Notes under the pieces: model-generated | The model's database searches: none | Told to the model about the DNA's origin: nothing | Seen by the model: the letters and a program-made list of their open reading frames with translations, nothing else | Source: Thioalkalivibrio sp. ALJT | GTDB lineage: Bacteria; Pseudomonadota; Gammaproteobacteria; Ectothiorhodospirales; Ectothiorhodospiraceae | NCBI RefSeq assembly: GCF_000381825.1 | Contig: NZ_KB907123.1 | Span: forward strand, 210,021-274,020 | DNA length: 64,000 bases | Reading direction: 5' to 3' | Shown: positions 9,301 to 16,996 of the stretch, piece after piece | How the letters are laid out: each line of letters begins with the position of its first letter | Position numbering within the stretch: position 1 is the first letter of the stretch | Program-made: the position numbers and the translations under genes

Positions 9301-9529
9301 GATCCTGGCCTCCGGGCCGGGCGAGGAGACGCGCTTCGTGATCGGGGTGGCGGTGTTCTCCGGGGTGCTGTTCGCCACGCTGTTCACGCTGTTCGTGATA
9401 CCGGCGGCCTACAGTCTGGTCGCGCGCGGCACCACCTCGCCGCAGGCGACCACCCGGCGCCTGCACGAGCTCGACGCCGAGATCGACGATGTCGACGGCG
9501 AGCGTCGCGGCGCCCGCGCCCCGCGCTGA
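6389..9529 (+). CDS. RND multidrug efflux transporter, inner-membrane pump
   Basis: 1046 residues, standard for hydrophobe/amphiphile RND pumps (AcrB/MexF size). It shows the expected repeat of TM1, large periplasmic loop and TM2-6, then TM7, loop and TM8-12. The proton-relay aspartates of TM4 are present as D401-D402 in LVVDDSIVMLENVHRRIERG. TM10 contains GLAAKNGILIVEFANQLRDRG, also typical. The periplasmic loop includes the porter-domain motif YPGASGEIIEREVTQRLEDRI. It is coupled to the adaptor gene by an ATGA overlap. Likely drug, solvent or fatty-acid-like substrate export driven by the proton gradient. The C-terminal 35 or so residues are hydrophilic and acidic. No outer-membrane channel gene follows; the next 900 bp are a repeat block. 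Confidence 0.95.
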   Translation: MIISDVANRRPVLAIVFNLLLITFGLIAYNSLPLREYPDVDPPVVTVSTHYPGASGEIIEREVTQRLEDRIAGIEGIRFVESSSQDGRSSITIEFNLNRDLDAAANDVREAVSRVLGNLPDEVDPPEVSKADADANPILWLNLSSTTMDQLALADYAERNLIDRISVVDGVALVRRGGARSYAMRIWVDREALAARDLTVLDIASALEQENVELPAGRLDSLEREFTVRVDRQYRTPEDFSSLVLRRGEAGQLVRLGDVAEVNIGADTERSEFRGNGEDMIGLGIIRQSNANVLNVANGVKALVADLQDSLPEGTSLTTTYDESVFIEGAIREVYITLAVATAAVVIVIWLFLGSWRATLVPAVTVPVAITAAFIGIALFGFSINLLTLLALVLAVGLVVDDSIVMLENVHRRIERGEPGLLAAWRGAGQVGFAIVATTSVLIAVFVPLAFLEGTVGRLFTEFAIAMAIAVFFSSIVALTLAPVLSGRLMHQGDDDTGAARFISRGFAVLERGYGRALQTGLKGAWLIVPILVAVLAAAWYLFDTLPEEFAPQEDRGSFFVLVDGPEGANFDYMSRQMAEVEARIMPLVEDGPIRRALVRTPRGFGGSEQVNNGFVIAILDHWDDRDRSGQQVIGEIRSIIDEMPGVEARVVMRQGLSRGRVGPPVQFVISGPDYEQLEEWGETMREAAEGIDGLTRVNLDYEPTQPQINVRLDRDRAGDLGVSLRDIGRTLDIALGGRAVTTFVDRGEEYDVIVEGLTDQRRTPADIDNLYVRSGSGSMVPLSSLVTYEEQAGPSSLARYNRSRAVTLTAGLADGMTLGEALDALDALAADLLPAEAGIDYKGESLDLRSGSEAILFVFALALLVVFLVLAAQFESFVHPFVIMLTVPLAVVGALIGLHLTGQTLNIYSQIGMVMLIGLAAKNGILIVEFANQLRDRGRDFDTAVVEAARMRLRPVLMTALTTVAGSIPLILASGPGEETRFVIGVAVFSGVLFATLFTLFVIPAAYSLVARGTTSPQATTRRLHELDAEIDDVDGERRGARAPR

Positions 9530-9650
9530 ACCTTGCCTCTCCGTCCCTCCGGCCGCCTGCGTTGTTGAGGCAGGCCCCGGTTCATCATCCGGTGTTTACG
9601 GTGCCTCCGGTCCACAACCTGCCCGGCGCTGACTCGCCAGCGCGCCGCGA

Positions 9651-9680
9651 GGTACTTCTTTGCTCGTGCAAAGAAGTACC
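9651..9680. repeat. Perfect 13-bp-arm hairpin inside the palindromic block
   Basis: Arms GGTACTTCTTTGC (9651-9663) and GCAAAGAAGTACC (9668-9680) pair perfectly around a TCGT loop. The mirrored position on the right side (about 10211-10232, cctttcttgggcaagcaagaaag) is related but degraded. It could fold as an RNA hairpin in transcripts running out of the RND operon. Confidence 0.8.
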
Positions 9681-9743
9681 CAAGAAACACGCCCGACTGC
9701 CGCGACCCCGGCCCGCTGTGCGGGCCGGGGTTTCCCTCGCTCC

Positions 9744-9827
9744 GAGGGTTTTCGCGGGCGGCGCTGAACTCGCTGCGCCTTCGGCTCCGCTCAGACATCC
9801 AGCGCCTTTTCTCCCGCGAAAACCCTC
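9744..9827. repeat. 15-bp inverted repeat flanking the left 50-bp arm
   Basis: GAGGGTTTTCGCGGG at 9744-9758 and its exact reverse complement at 9813-9827 bracket most of the left 50-bp arm of the large palindrome. The left arm can therefore fold on itself as well as pair with the right arm, giving alternative structures. Confidence 0.75.
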
Positions 9828-10299
9828 TCCGCTCGGCGCGACGACAACGGGGGGTCAAGGTCAAGACAACGGCGGTCCCGACGGTCTTGCCAGTGGAAGA
9901 TGGCGAAATCTTCCGGCATCTCGGGCACGCTCGGCCTTTGGCCGTTGCGTGCCGCGCCCGCGGCGCGGGCGCCGGGGGCTTTCGGATGGCAATACCTAAT
10001 TGTGGTGTCGTGGGGCTGGAATACCTTCTGTCTTGACCTTCCTCGCCCGTATGGAGCCCCTCGCGGAGGGCGTGATGGGCCGGCCCGTTTTCTACAAATT
10101 CGGGGCGCTGGATGTCTGAGCGGAGCCGAAGGCGCAGCGAGTTCAGCGCCGCCGGCCCAGCGCGTCCGGAGCGAGGTTCCCGGGCGAAATCCGGGTGCGC
10201 CTCGACGGGTCCTTTCTTGGGCAAGCAAGAAAGCCAGTTGTTGATCAAAAACGGGCGCGGCGCGCTGGCGAGTCAGCGCACGGCAGTATGTGGACCGAA

Positions 10300-10398
10300 G
10301 GCACGTAAACACCGGAGGACGAACCAGGACCAGCCACCACGAGGCAGGCGCCGGACCGGAGGCACCGTAAACACCGGGAGACGAACCGGGACCAGCCA
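10300..10398. repeat. Two direct copies of a 37-38 bp sequence at the right edge of the block
   Basis: The units at 10300-10336 and 10361-10398 differ at only a few positions; both contain GTAAACACCGG and GACCAGCCA. The second copy pairs with the left arm at 9589-9613 better than the first. The right end therefore looks like a duplicated terminal segment. Confidence 0.75.
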
Positions 10399-10446
10399 AT
10401 CAGCGATAGCGAAGCCTTCCGCGTTCGTGGCTGGCGTGTGGCGAGG

Positions 10447-11646
10447 TCAGGTGCGCGCCGGGGCGCGGGCGTCGTCGAACCAGAGCCAGGCGATGGCGAT
10501 GGTCAGCAGCGCGATCACCGGCAGCATCGCCAGGTTCAGGCCATCCCATCCCAGCGGCCGCAGCAGCGCCCCCGCCAGCAGGGACCCGGCCGTGACCAGC
10601 GTGAAGATGGTCAGGTCGTTCACGCCCTGGACCTTGCCCTTTTCGGTGGCCGTATGCGTGGTCGTCAGCAGCGTACTGCCGCCAATGAACAGGAAATTCC
10701 AGCCCACCCCCAGCAGGAACAGCGCCAGCCAGAAATGCCCCAGCGTCTCCCCGTGCGCGGCCACCGCCACGCTGAACAGCACCAGTGCGTTGCCAAGTGC
10801 CAGGATGCGCGTGATCCCGAGGCGGGTGATCAGGTGGCCAGTCACGAACGAGGGCGCGAACATCCCGAGCACATGCCACTGCATTACCAGGGCGATCTGG
10901 CTCATGTCGAAGCCCGCCTGGCGCATGGCCAGCGGGGTCGCCGTCATCAGCAGCACCATGACCGCATAGCCCAGAGCGGCGGCGGTCAGCGCCACGAGGA
11001 AGCGCCCCTGTGGAAGGATCTCGCGCATCGGTCGGGCCGGACCGCGTTCCTCCGGCGGTGGCGCCGGTACGCGAAGCCAGGCCAGGAGCGTCATCGCCAG
11101 CAGCGCCAGGGCGCCGAGGACCAGGTAGGGGCCGGCCTCCGGCGTGCCCGGCAGCAGGGCCTGGGCGTGGTGGGCGTTCCACGGACCGAGGAAGGCGGCC
11201 ACGACGCCGCCGGCCATCACCAGCGAGATCGCGCGCGGGCGGAACGCGGGGCTGGCCACGTCGGCTGCAGCAAAGCGGTAGTACATCGCGAAGGCTTGGT
11301 AGGCCCCCAGCAGCAGGTTGCCCAGCACGAACAGCCAGAAGGCCTCCGCGAAGACGCCGGCCGCGGCCAGCGCGGCACCGCCGGCCCCGCCCACACTGGT
11401 GCCGAGCAGGAAGCCGGTGCGCCGCCCGAAGCGCTTCATGAACAGCGAGGCGGGCAGGGTGGTAACCAGGGTGCCGACCATCATCGCGGCGACCGGCAGG
11501 GTGGCCAGGGCCGGATCGGCCGCGAGACGCTCCCCGACTACGCCGCTCAGCGTCATCACGGTGACCGCGGCGATCAGGAACAGGGCCTGCCCGAGGGCAA
11601 GGATCAGGACATTCGCGCGTTCGCGCGGGGTGGTCTGGCCGGGCAT
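10447..11646 (-). CDS. MFS transporter (YfcJ-like)
   Basis: A hydrophobic 12-helix protein of about 399 residues from ATG 11646, which is preceded by a gaaggg ribosome-binding site. The frame stays open to 11679, but that longer start lacks such a site. The MFS motif A between helices 2 and 3 appears as MKRFGRRTGFLLG. Helices 1-6 and 7-12 are separated by a cytoplasmic loop near LRVPAPPPEERGPARPMRE. Substrate cannot be inferred. The gene follows msrB on the same strand with a gap of about 55 bp. Its 3' end faces the palindromic repeat block. Confidence 0.85.
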   Translation of the reverse strand: MPGQTTPRERANVLILALGQALFLIAAVTVMTLSGVVGERLAADPALATLPVAAMMVGTLVTTLPASLFMKRFGRRTGFLLGTSVGGAGGAALAAAGVFAEAFWLFVLGNLLLGAYQAFAMYYRFAAADVASPAFRPRAISLVMAGGVVAAFLGPWNAHHAQALLPGTPEAGPYLVLGALALLAMTLLAWLRVPAPPPEERGPARPMREILPQGRFLVALTAAALGYAVMVLLMTATPLAMRQAGFDMSQIALVMQWHVLGMFAPSFVTGHLITRLGITRILALGNALVLFSVAVAAHGETLGHFWLALFLLGVGWNFLFIGGSTLLTTTHTATEKGKVQGVNDLTIFTLVTAGSLLAGALLRPLGWDGLNLAMLPVIALLTIAIAWLWFDDARAPART

Positions 11647-11700
11647 GGGATTCCCTTCGGGGTGTGCCCGGGCCGTCATGGCCCGGGCGGATGGAGGCGC

Positions 11701-12099
11701 TCAGTCGCGTGGATGAAAGTCGAGGACCGCCGAATTGATGCAGTAGCGCAGACCGGTCGGGGGCGGGCCGTCGGGGAAGACGTGTCCGAGGTGCGAATCA
11801 CAACGTCCGCAGCGGACCTCGGTTCGCTCCATGCCGAGCGTCCGGTCGCGGTGTTCGCTGACGGCGTCGGGTGCGGCCGGGGCCGTGTAGCTGGGCCAGC
11901 CGGAGCCGGAATCGAACTTGTCCGCGGCGTCGAACAGGGGTGCCCCGCAGGCTACGCAGTGATAGACGCCGTCCGCCTTGTGGTCGTTGTAGGCCCCGGT
12001 GAACGGGCGCTCGGTACCGCCTTCGCGGGCGATGCGGTATTGTTCTAGCGTGAGGCGGGCGCGTATCTCCGCGTCCGTTGGTCGGTGGGACTGGCTCAT
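11701..12099 (-). CDS. msrB: Peptide-methionine (R)-S-oxide reductase MsrB
   Basis: Reduces the R epimer of methionine sulfoxide in proteins. From ATG 12099, preceded by a strong ggaggttat site, the product is 132 residues, the normal size. The zinc site is CVAC (C48, C51) with CGRC (C97, C100). The catalytic cysteine is C120 in [13 protein letters not shown]. The substrate loop [11 protein letters not shown] is intact. No signal peptide, so cytosolic. An msrA gene for the S epimer lies far away in this window (60902). It is divergent from the EAL-domain gene. Confidence 0.95.
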   Translation of the reverse strand: MSQSHRPTDAEIRARLTLEQYRIAREGGTERPFTGAYNDHKADGVYHCVACGAPLFDAADKFDSGSGWPSYTAPAAPDAVSEHRDRTLGMERTEVRCGRCDSHLGHVFPDGPPPTGLRYCINSAVLDFHPRD

Positions 12100-12215
12100 A
12101 TAACCTCCGGGCCGGTGCGATGGATTGTCGATGATGCCGGCTGCATCGGTAGACTGACGCAATGATCGCCGGTTCTCGGCGGGTTACCAAGGTCAGGACC
12201 GCTGGAGGTGTGGTG

Positions 12216-13298
12216 ATGGGGTGCCCCGATTGCGAACGTGTCCATCTGTTGCCGGAAGCCTCCGGCACGCTTTATCTGGCGCCGGTTCTGGCGCACACCC
12301 GGGCGGCCCTGCGTCAGCGCATGGTGGACGAGCAGCTGCCCTGTGCGGAGCCGACTTCCGGCATCCTGGCGCTGCCGGTTAAGGGCGCCGGCGGGCTGGG
12401 CGAGATGCTGGTGCGGCTGCAGCAGGCACTCAGTAGCTCGGAACAGGTGGGGTGCCGCGCCACTTTCGTCGCGGAGGGCGATGATTTCGGACTGGGTCAT
12501 CTGCAGGACACCCATCTGTTGTCGACGCTGATTGCGCGCCACAACGCCCGCGACCTGTCCGCGATCCTGGCGGGTGATGCGCTGGATTTTCACTTCCAGC
12601 CCATCGTGCACGCGGCCGAGCCCGCCGAGGTCTTCGCCTACGAGGCCCTGGTGCGGGCCTCCTCGCCGGCCGGCGATCCGATCGCGCCGCCGGAACTGTT
12701 CCGGACCGCGCGTGATGCCGAGCTGCTGTTCCATCTGGATCGGTCTGCGCGTATCAATGCGATTCGGCGTGCCACCGAGCGTGGTATCACCAACCGCCTG
12801 TTCATCAATTTCAATCCGACCGCGATCTATGATCCCGCCTTCTGCCTGGAGACGACGGTGCGCGAAATCATGTCGCGTCCGGCCGATCGCGCAGGCCCCG
12901 GCGGCTTCGTGTTCGAGGTGATCGAGAGCGATCAGGTCAACGATATCGAACACCTGTCGCGGATTGTGGAGCGTTATCGCCGCGCCGGGTTCCAGGTGGC
13001 CCTGGACGATCTGGGCGCGGGCTATGCGTCGTTGAACATGCTGTCCCAGCTGCACCCGGATTTTGTGAAGATCGACCGCGAGCTGGTCAGCGGGATCGAC
13101 CGCGACGTCTACCAGCAGAAGATCCTCGACAAGATCGTCGAACTGGCGCGCGACCTGAATATCGAGGTAGTGGCCGAAGGCATCGAGCGGGTGGAGGAAT
13201 GGCGCTGGCTGAAGGACCGGGTCGATTACTGTCAGGGCTACTTGTTCGCCCGGCCCGCCGCCGTCCCCCAGTTGCCGGAGCACCCCGAGCCGGCTTGA
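12216..13298 (+). CDS. EAL-domain cyclic-di-GMP phosphodiesterase
   Basis: About 360 residues from ATG 12216, which has a ggaggtg site at the right distance. A longer start at 12162 lacks one. Residues 1-110 form an unassigned N-terminal region beginning MGCPDCERVHLL, with a possible metal-binding CPxC. Residues from about 115 are a full EAL domain: HFQPIV, AYEALVR (E143), FINFNPTAIYD, FEVIESD, LDDLGAGYASL, FVKIDRELV, VVAEGIE and CQGYLFARP. All metal and catalytic positions appear conserved, so it should hydrolyse c-di-GMP to pGpG. There is no GGDEF domain or membrane segment. It lies 57 bp upstream of the invertase gene in the same direction, so it may be the first gene of the sucrose operon. 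Confidence 0.88.
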   Translation: MGCPDCERVHLLPEASGTLYLAPVLAHTRAALRQRMVDEQLPCAEPTSGILALPVKGAGGLGEMLVRLQQALSSSEQVGCRATFVAEGDDFGLGHLQDTHLLSTLIARHNARDLSAILAGDALDFHFQPIVHAAEPAEVFAYEALVRASSPAGDPIAPPELFRTARDAELLFHLDRSARINAIRRATERGITNRLFINFNPTAIYDPAFCLETTVREIMSRPADRAGPGGFVFEVIESDQVNDIEHLSRIVERYRRAGFQVALDDLGAGYASLNMLSQLHPDFVKIDRELVSGIDRDVYQQKILDKIVELARDLNIEVVAEGIERVEEWRWLKDRVDYCQGYLFARPAAVPQLPEHPEPA

Positions 13299-13355
13299 CC
13301 GCGCTGGCGGTGCGGGACGTGCACATTGGCTGCGCTTTCCATAGACTCGAAGCCT

Positions 13356-14753
13356 ATGAATCAGCTTCCGCCCGACGCCCGTAATCCGACGCTGGAATCC
13401 GCCATGCAACTGTTGCGCGATGCCGAGGTGCGCTATCGCGAGCGCACCGTTGGCACCGTGGCCAGTCTGGACGAGCGGGCCCCGGCGGAGAACTATGCCG
13501 ATTGTTTCATCCGCGACTTCGTACCCTCCGGGTTCGTGTACCTGCTGGAGGACGAACCCGAGGTTGTGCGCGACTTCCTCTCGCTGATCCTGCAGATCCG
13601 CGATACCCAGGAGGAGATCGAGGGCCACCGGCGTCTGCCGCGGGTAATGCCGGCGAGTTTCCGGGTGTTCATCGATGAGAACGGGCGCGAGTCCCTGGCG
13701 GCGGACTTCGGTGATCGCGCCATCGGGCGCGTGGCCCCGGTGGATTCGATGATGTGGTGGGTGCTGCTGCTGCGGGCCTACCAGAATCGGACGGGCGATC
13801 ACGCATTCATCAAGAGCGCGGATGTCCAGCGCGGCATCCGTCTGATCCTCAGTATCTGCCTGCAGGACCGCTTCGAGGTCTTCCCGACCCTGCTGGTGCC
13901 GGATGGCAGCTTCATGATCGACCGGCGCATGGGGGTGTTCGGTCATCCGCTGGAGATTCAGGCGCTGTTCTACGGCATGCTGAAGGCCTCGCTGGCGATG
14001 CTGGAGCCCTGTGATCAGGATTCCGAACTCCTGTGCGAGCAGTCCGCGATCCGTACCCGGCAGCTGTCCGACTATATCCGTCACTACTACTGGCTGGATC
14101 TGGAGCGGCTGAATGACATCCACCGCTATCGCACCGAGCACTTCGGCCACGAATCCGAGAATGCCCTGAATATCTACCCCGAGAGCATCCCCGACTGGCT
14201 GGTGGACTGGATCCCCTCGGAAAGTGGCTATCTGGTCGGCAACCTCGGGCCGGGGCGGATGGATTTCCGCTTCTTCAGCTTCGGCAACCTGCTTGCGGTG
14301 CTCTTCGGGCTCGCCGATGAGCGGCAGTCGCATTCCATCATGCAGACCTTCGAGCAGCGCTTCGAAGACCTGATTGGCACCATGCCGGTGAAGATCTGCT
14401 ACCCGGCCATGGTCGGTGAGGAATGGCGCCTGCTGACGGGCTCCGATCCCAAGAACACGCCCTGGTCCTACCACAATGGCGGCAACTGGCCGGCCCTGCT
14501 GTGGGCGTTCACCGGCGCGGCCCTGCGCGTGGGCCGGCCGGACCTGGCACGCAGCGTGCACGCGGTCGCCGCCGAACGCCTGCATCGTGACAACTGGCCC
14601 GAATACTACGATGGGCGCCACGGGCGTCTGGTCGGGCGCCGCGCCAATTACCGCCAGACCTGGTCGGCCACGGCCGTACTGGTATCCCAGGGCCTGATTG
14701 ACAACCCCGAGACGCTCAGCCTGTTCGACAGCCCCGAACCCGAGGTGCCATGA
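13356..14753 (+). CDS. GH100 alkaline/neutral invertase (sucrose hydrolase)
   Basis: 465 residues from ATG 13356. The upstream TTG at 13326 is a poorer start. Family GH100 enzymes cleave sucrose to glucose and fructose in the cytosol. The hallmark active-site segment DPKNTPWSYHNGGNWPALLW is present near the C-terminus. The acid-bearing segment PVDSMMWWVLLLRAYQ and the conserved YADCFIRDFVPSG near the N-terminus are also seen. No signal peptide. The stop overlaps the sucrose-phosphate synthase start (ATGA), so both proteins come from one message. Placing a sucrose-degrading enzyme with the sucrose-making enzyme suggests regulated turnover of an osmolyte or storage pool. Confidence 0.92.
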   Translation: MNQLPPDARNPTLESAMQLLRDAEVRYRERTVGTVASLDERAPAENYADCFIRDFVPSGFVYLLEDEPEVVRDFLSLILQIRDTQEEIEGHRRLPRVMPASFRVFIDENGRESLAADFGDRAIGRVAPVDSMMWWVLLLRAYQNRTGDHAFIKSADVQRGIRLILSICLQDRFEVFPTLLVPDGSFMIDRRMGVFGHPLEIQALFYGMLKASLAMLEPCDQDSELLCEQSAIRTRQLSDYIRHYYWLDLERLNDIHRYRTEHFGHESENALNIYPESIPDWLVDWIPSESGYLVGNLGPGRMDFRFFSFGNLLAVLFGLADERQSHSIMQTFEQRFEDLIGTMPVKICYPAMVGEEWRLLTGSDPKNTPWSYHNGGNWPALLWAFTGAALRVGRPDLARSVHAVAAERLHRDNWPEYYDGRHGRLVGRRANYRQTWSATAVLVSQGLIDNPETLSLFDSPEPEVP

Positions 14754-16933
14754 AAAAGACCCAGAGCAAGTCCCGCGCCGGCGAGGGTCTCTACCTCGTA
14801 CTGATCAGTGTTCATGGTCTGATCCGAGGACAGGATCTGGAACTCGGGCGCGATGCCGATACCGGCGGACAGACGCTCTACGCGGTCGAACTGGCGCGGG
14901 CCCTGGCGCGGCATCCACAGGTCGGGCGAGTGGATCTGCTCACCCGGCGCGTGGTCGACAGCAAGGTGTCCGCCGCCTATGCGGAACGGGAAGAGGATCT
15001 GGGGGGCGGCGCCCATATCGTGCGACTGGACTGCGGCCCGCGGCGCTACCTGCGCAAGGAAAAGCTCTGGCCCTATCTCGACTGTTTCGCGGACAACGCC
15101 CTGGTGCACATCCGCCAGGTCGGTCTGCGCCCGGATGTGATCCACGGCCACTATGCCGATGCCGGACATGTCGCGGTGCAGTTATCCAATCTCCTCGGCG
15201 CGCCCATGCTGCAGACTGGCCATTCCCTGGGCCGGGTCAAGCGCGAACGCCTGCGCGAAAGCGGGATGTCGGATGCCGACATCGAGGCCCGCTACAACAT
15301 CTCCACCCGGATCCATGCGGAAGAAGAAGCCCTGGCGCATGCGCATCGGGTGATCGCGAGCACCCGCCAGGAGGTCGGCGAGCAGTACGCGACCTACGAC
15401 AACTACCAGCCGGAGCGCATGGAGGTGATTCCGCCAGGGACGGATCTGGCGCGCTTCCATCCGCCGCGGCGCGGGGAGCGCAAGCCGGCGATCTGGCCGC
15501 AGATCCGCCGCTTCCTGCGCCACCCGGAGCGTCCGTTGATCATGGCCCTGTCGCGCGCCGACGAGCGCAAGAATATCCGCGCCCTGGTCACGGCCTACGC
15601 CGGGAATGACTGGCTGCGCGAGAACGCCAACTTGTTGATCGTGGCCGGCAACCGTGACGACATTGGCGACCTGGACAAGGGCGCGCGTGATGTGCTGACG
15701 GACCTGCTGCTGCGAATTGACCGGCACGACCTCTACGGACTGGTGGCCTATCCCAAACATCATGATTCCGAGGACGTGCCCGATCTCTACCGCCTGGTTG
15801 CATCCAGCAGGGGTGTGTTCGTGAACCCGGCGCTGACCGAGCCCTTTGGCCTGACCCTGATCGAGGCGGCGGCCAGCGGGGCCCCGATCGTGGCGACCAA
15901 CGATGGTGGCCCGGAAGAGATCATTTCGCGCTGCCATAACGGCACCCTGATCGATCCCCTGGACCCGGAGGCGATCGCCGATGCGATCCAGGGCATCCTG
16001 GCCGACCGGCCGCGCTGGCAGCGCTACTCCCGTGCCGGGCTCAGGGGTGTGCGCCAGCACTATTCCTGGGAGGGTCATGCCGAAAAATACGTAAAACTGG
16101 TGAAGTCACTGACCCGCGAGGTGCGCCAGGAAAAGCACCACGAACGTCGCGTTTCCGGACACCTGGCGCAGATGGATCGCGCCGTGATCACCGACATCGA
16201 CAACACCCTGCTGGGGGACGACAAGGCGACCCGCGCCTTTGTCACCTGGCTGAAGCGCAACCGCAAGCGGGTTGCCTTCGGGGTGGCTACCGGGAGGCGC
16301 ATCGATTCTGCCGCGGCGATCCTGGAGGCGCATGGCGTGCCGACGCCGGATGTCTGGATCACCTCGGTGGGGAGCGAGATCCATTACGGGACCAAGCAGA
16401 CCGAGGATCGTGGCTGGGCGCGGCATATCAGCCATCGCTGGGAACCGGAACGCCTGCGCGAATGCCTGGAACAGGAAGGCAACCTGGTGTTGCAGCCCGA
16501 TGCGGACCAGCGCGCGTTCAAGGTGAGCTTCTTCGTGGAACCCTCGGGCAGCCTGGAGGCGGAGACGGTCGAGACCCGGCTGTACCGCGAAGACCTGCAC
16601 GCCCGCGTGATCTACTCGCACGACCGCTACCTCGACCTGTTGCCCGTGCGTGCATCCAAGGGGCTCGCCGTGCGCTACCTCGCGGACAAGTGGGGCATCC
16701 CTCTGGAGCACGTGCTGGTCGCCGGTGACTCCGGCAATGACGAGGACATGCTGCGCGGGCGATTGCTCGGGGTCGTGGTCGGCAACCACCAGCCGGAGCT
16801 CGACAGCTTGCGCGGGTTCAAGCGCATCTTCTTCGCCAGGGCCACGCATGCCCGCGGCATCCTCGAAGGGATCGAGCACTTCGATCTGCTGAACCGCTGC
16901 GAGAGTCCCGGTACCGTCGGTTCTGACACATAG
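14750..16933 (+). CDS. Bifunctional sucrose-phosphate synthase / sucrose-phosphate phosphatase
   Basis: 727 residues with two domains. Residues 10-455 are a GT4 sucrose-phosphate synthase (UDP-glucose plus fructose-6-phosphate to sucrose-6-phosphate): SVHGLIRG and DTGGQTLYAVELARAL at the start, HGHYADAG and QTGHSLG in the middle, EPFGLTLIE (E364, E372) in the donor site. Residues about 476-712 are a HAD-type sucrose-phosphatase: motif I TDIDNTLLGD (D482, D484), ATGRR, ASKGLAVRYLADKWG and motif IV GDSGNDEDML. Both catalytic sets look intact, so one chain may make free sucrose, a compatible solute known from haloalkaliphilic sulfur bacteria and methanotrophs. Translationally coupled to the upstream invertase; a gaggtg site precedes ATG 14750. 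Confidence 0.93.
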   Translation: MKKTQSKSRAGEGLYLVLISVHGLIRGQDLELGRDADTGGQTLYAVELARALARHPQVGRVDLLTRRVVDSKVSAAYAEREEDLGGGAHIVRLDCGPRRYLRKEKLWPYLDCFADNALVHIRQVGLRPDVIHGHYADAGHVAVQLSNLLGAPMLQTGHSLGRVKRERLRESGMSDADIEARYNISTRIHAEEEALAHAHRVIASTRQEVGEQYATYDNYQPERMEVIPPGTDLARFHPPRRGERKPAIWPQIRRFLRHPERPLIMALSRADERKNIRALVTAYAGNDWLRENANLLIVAGNRDDIGDLDKGARDVLTDLLLRIDRHDLYGLVAYPKHHDSEDVPDLYRLVASSRGVFVNPALTEPFGLTLIEAAASGAPIVATNDGGPEEIISRCHNGTLIDPLDPEAIADAIQGILADRPRWQRYSRAGLRGVRQHYSWEGHAEKYVKLVKSLTREVRQEKHHERRVSGHLAQMDRAVITDIDNTLLGDDKATRAFVTWLKRNRKRVAFGVATGRRIDSAAAILEAHGVPTPDVWITSVGSEIHYGTKQTEDRGWARHISHRWEPERLRECLEQEGNLVLQPDADQRAFKVSFFVEPSGSLEAETVETRLYREDLHARVIYSHDRYLDLLPVRASKGLAVRYLADKWGIPLEHVLVAGDSGNDEDMLRGRLLGVVVGNHQPELDSLRGFKRIFFARATHARGILEGIEHFDLLNRCESPGTVGSDT

Positions 16934-16942
16934 CCGGTCCTC

Positions 16943-16996
16943 TCCCCCGCAAGGCCTGCGAGGGCTGGGGCTGCGGGGCAAAAGCCTTGCGCGGGA
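16943..16996. repeat. Inverted repeat at a convergent junction
   Basis: TCCCCCGCAAGGC (16943-16955) pairs with GCCTTGCGCGGGA (16984-16996), 12 of 13 bases, around a 28-base loop that itself holds GC-rich self-complementary parts. It begins 10 bp after the sucrose-phosphate synthase stop. It may act as a transcription end for one or both facing genes; no clear T tract follows. The rest of the gap to 17115 is pyrimidine-rich and holds no gene. Confidence 0.6.

Larger units (their letters stand above)
9530..10446. repeat. Gene-free block carrying a nested palindrome of about 0.8 kb
   Basis: Between the convergent RND pump and MFS genes. Sequence reading shows nested inverted arms: 9589-9613 with 10353-10377 (25 bp, perfect), 9626-9649 with 10256-10279 (24 bp, perfect), and 9757-9806 with 10104-10153 (50 bp, perfect). 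Imperfect pairing lies between these arms. The middle is about 300 bp. Open frames here run in all directions with Arg/Pro/Ser-rich translations (for example SERSRRRSEFSA), which I read as shadows of the repeat, not genes. No transposase is present. The inserted feel and symmetry suggest a non-autonomous mobile or composite repeat. Confidence 0.85.

Noticed and set aside
7439-9466. Open frame of 675 codons antisense to the RND pump, and a 661-codon frame at 6241-8226 on the plus strand
   Set aside because: Both are other-frame shadows of the pump gene with no recognisable motif.
9409-10399. Several frames of 100-280 codons in the gene-free block
   Set aside because: They follow the inverted repeats, have Arg/Pro/Ser-biased text, no ribosome-binding sites and mirror one another across the palindrome.
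9530-10446. Insertion sequence with a transposase
   Set aside because: The symmetry suggested one, but no frame in the block carries a DDE, HUH or serine/tyrosine recombinase motif.
12096-14621. Open frame of 841 codons on the minus strand
   Set aside because: It lies antisense to the EAL, GH100 and msrB genes, which have clear domains. Long antisense frames are expected at this GC content because third positions are G or C. Composition (His, Gln, Arg, Val rich) is non-protein-like.
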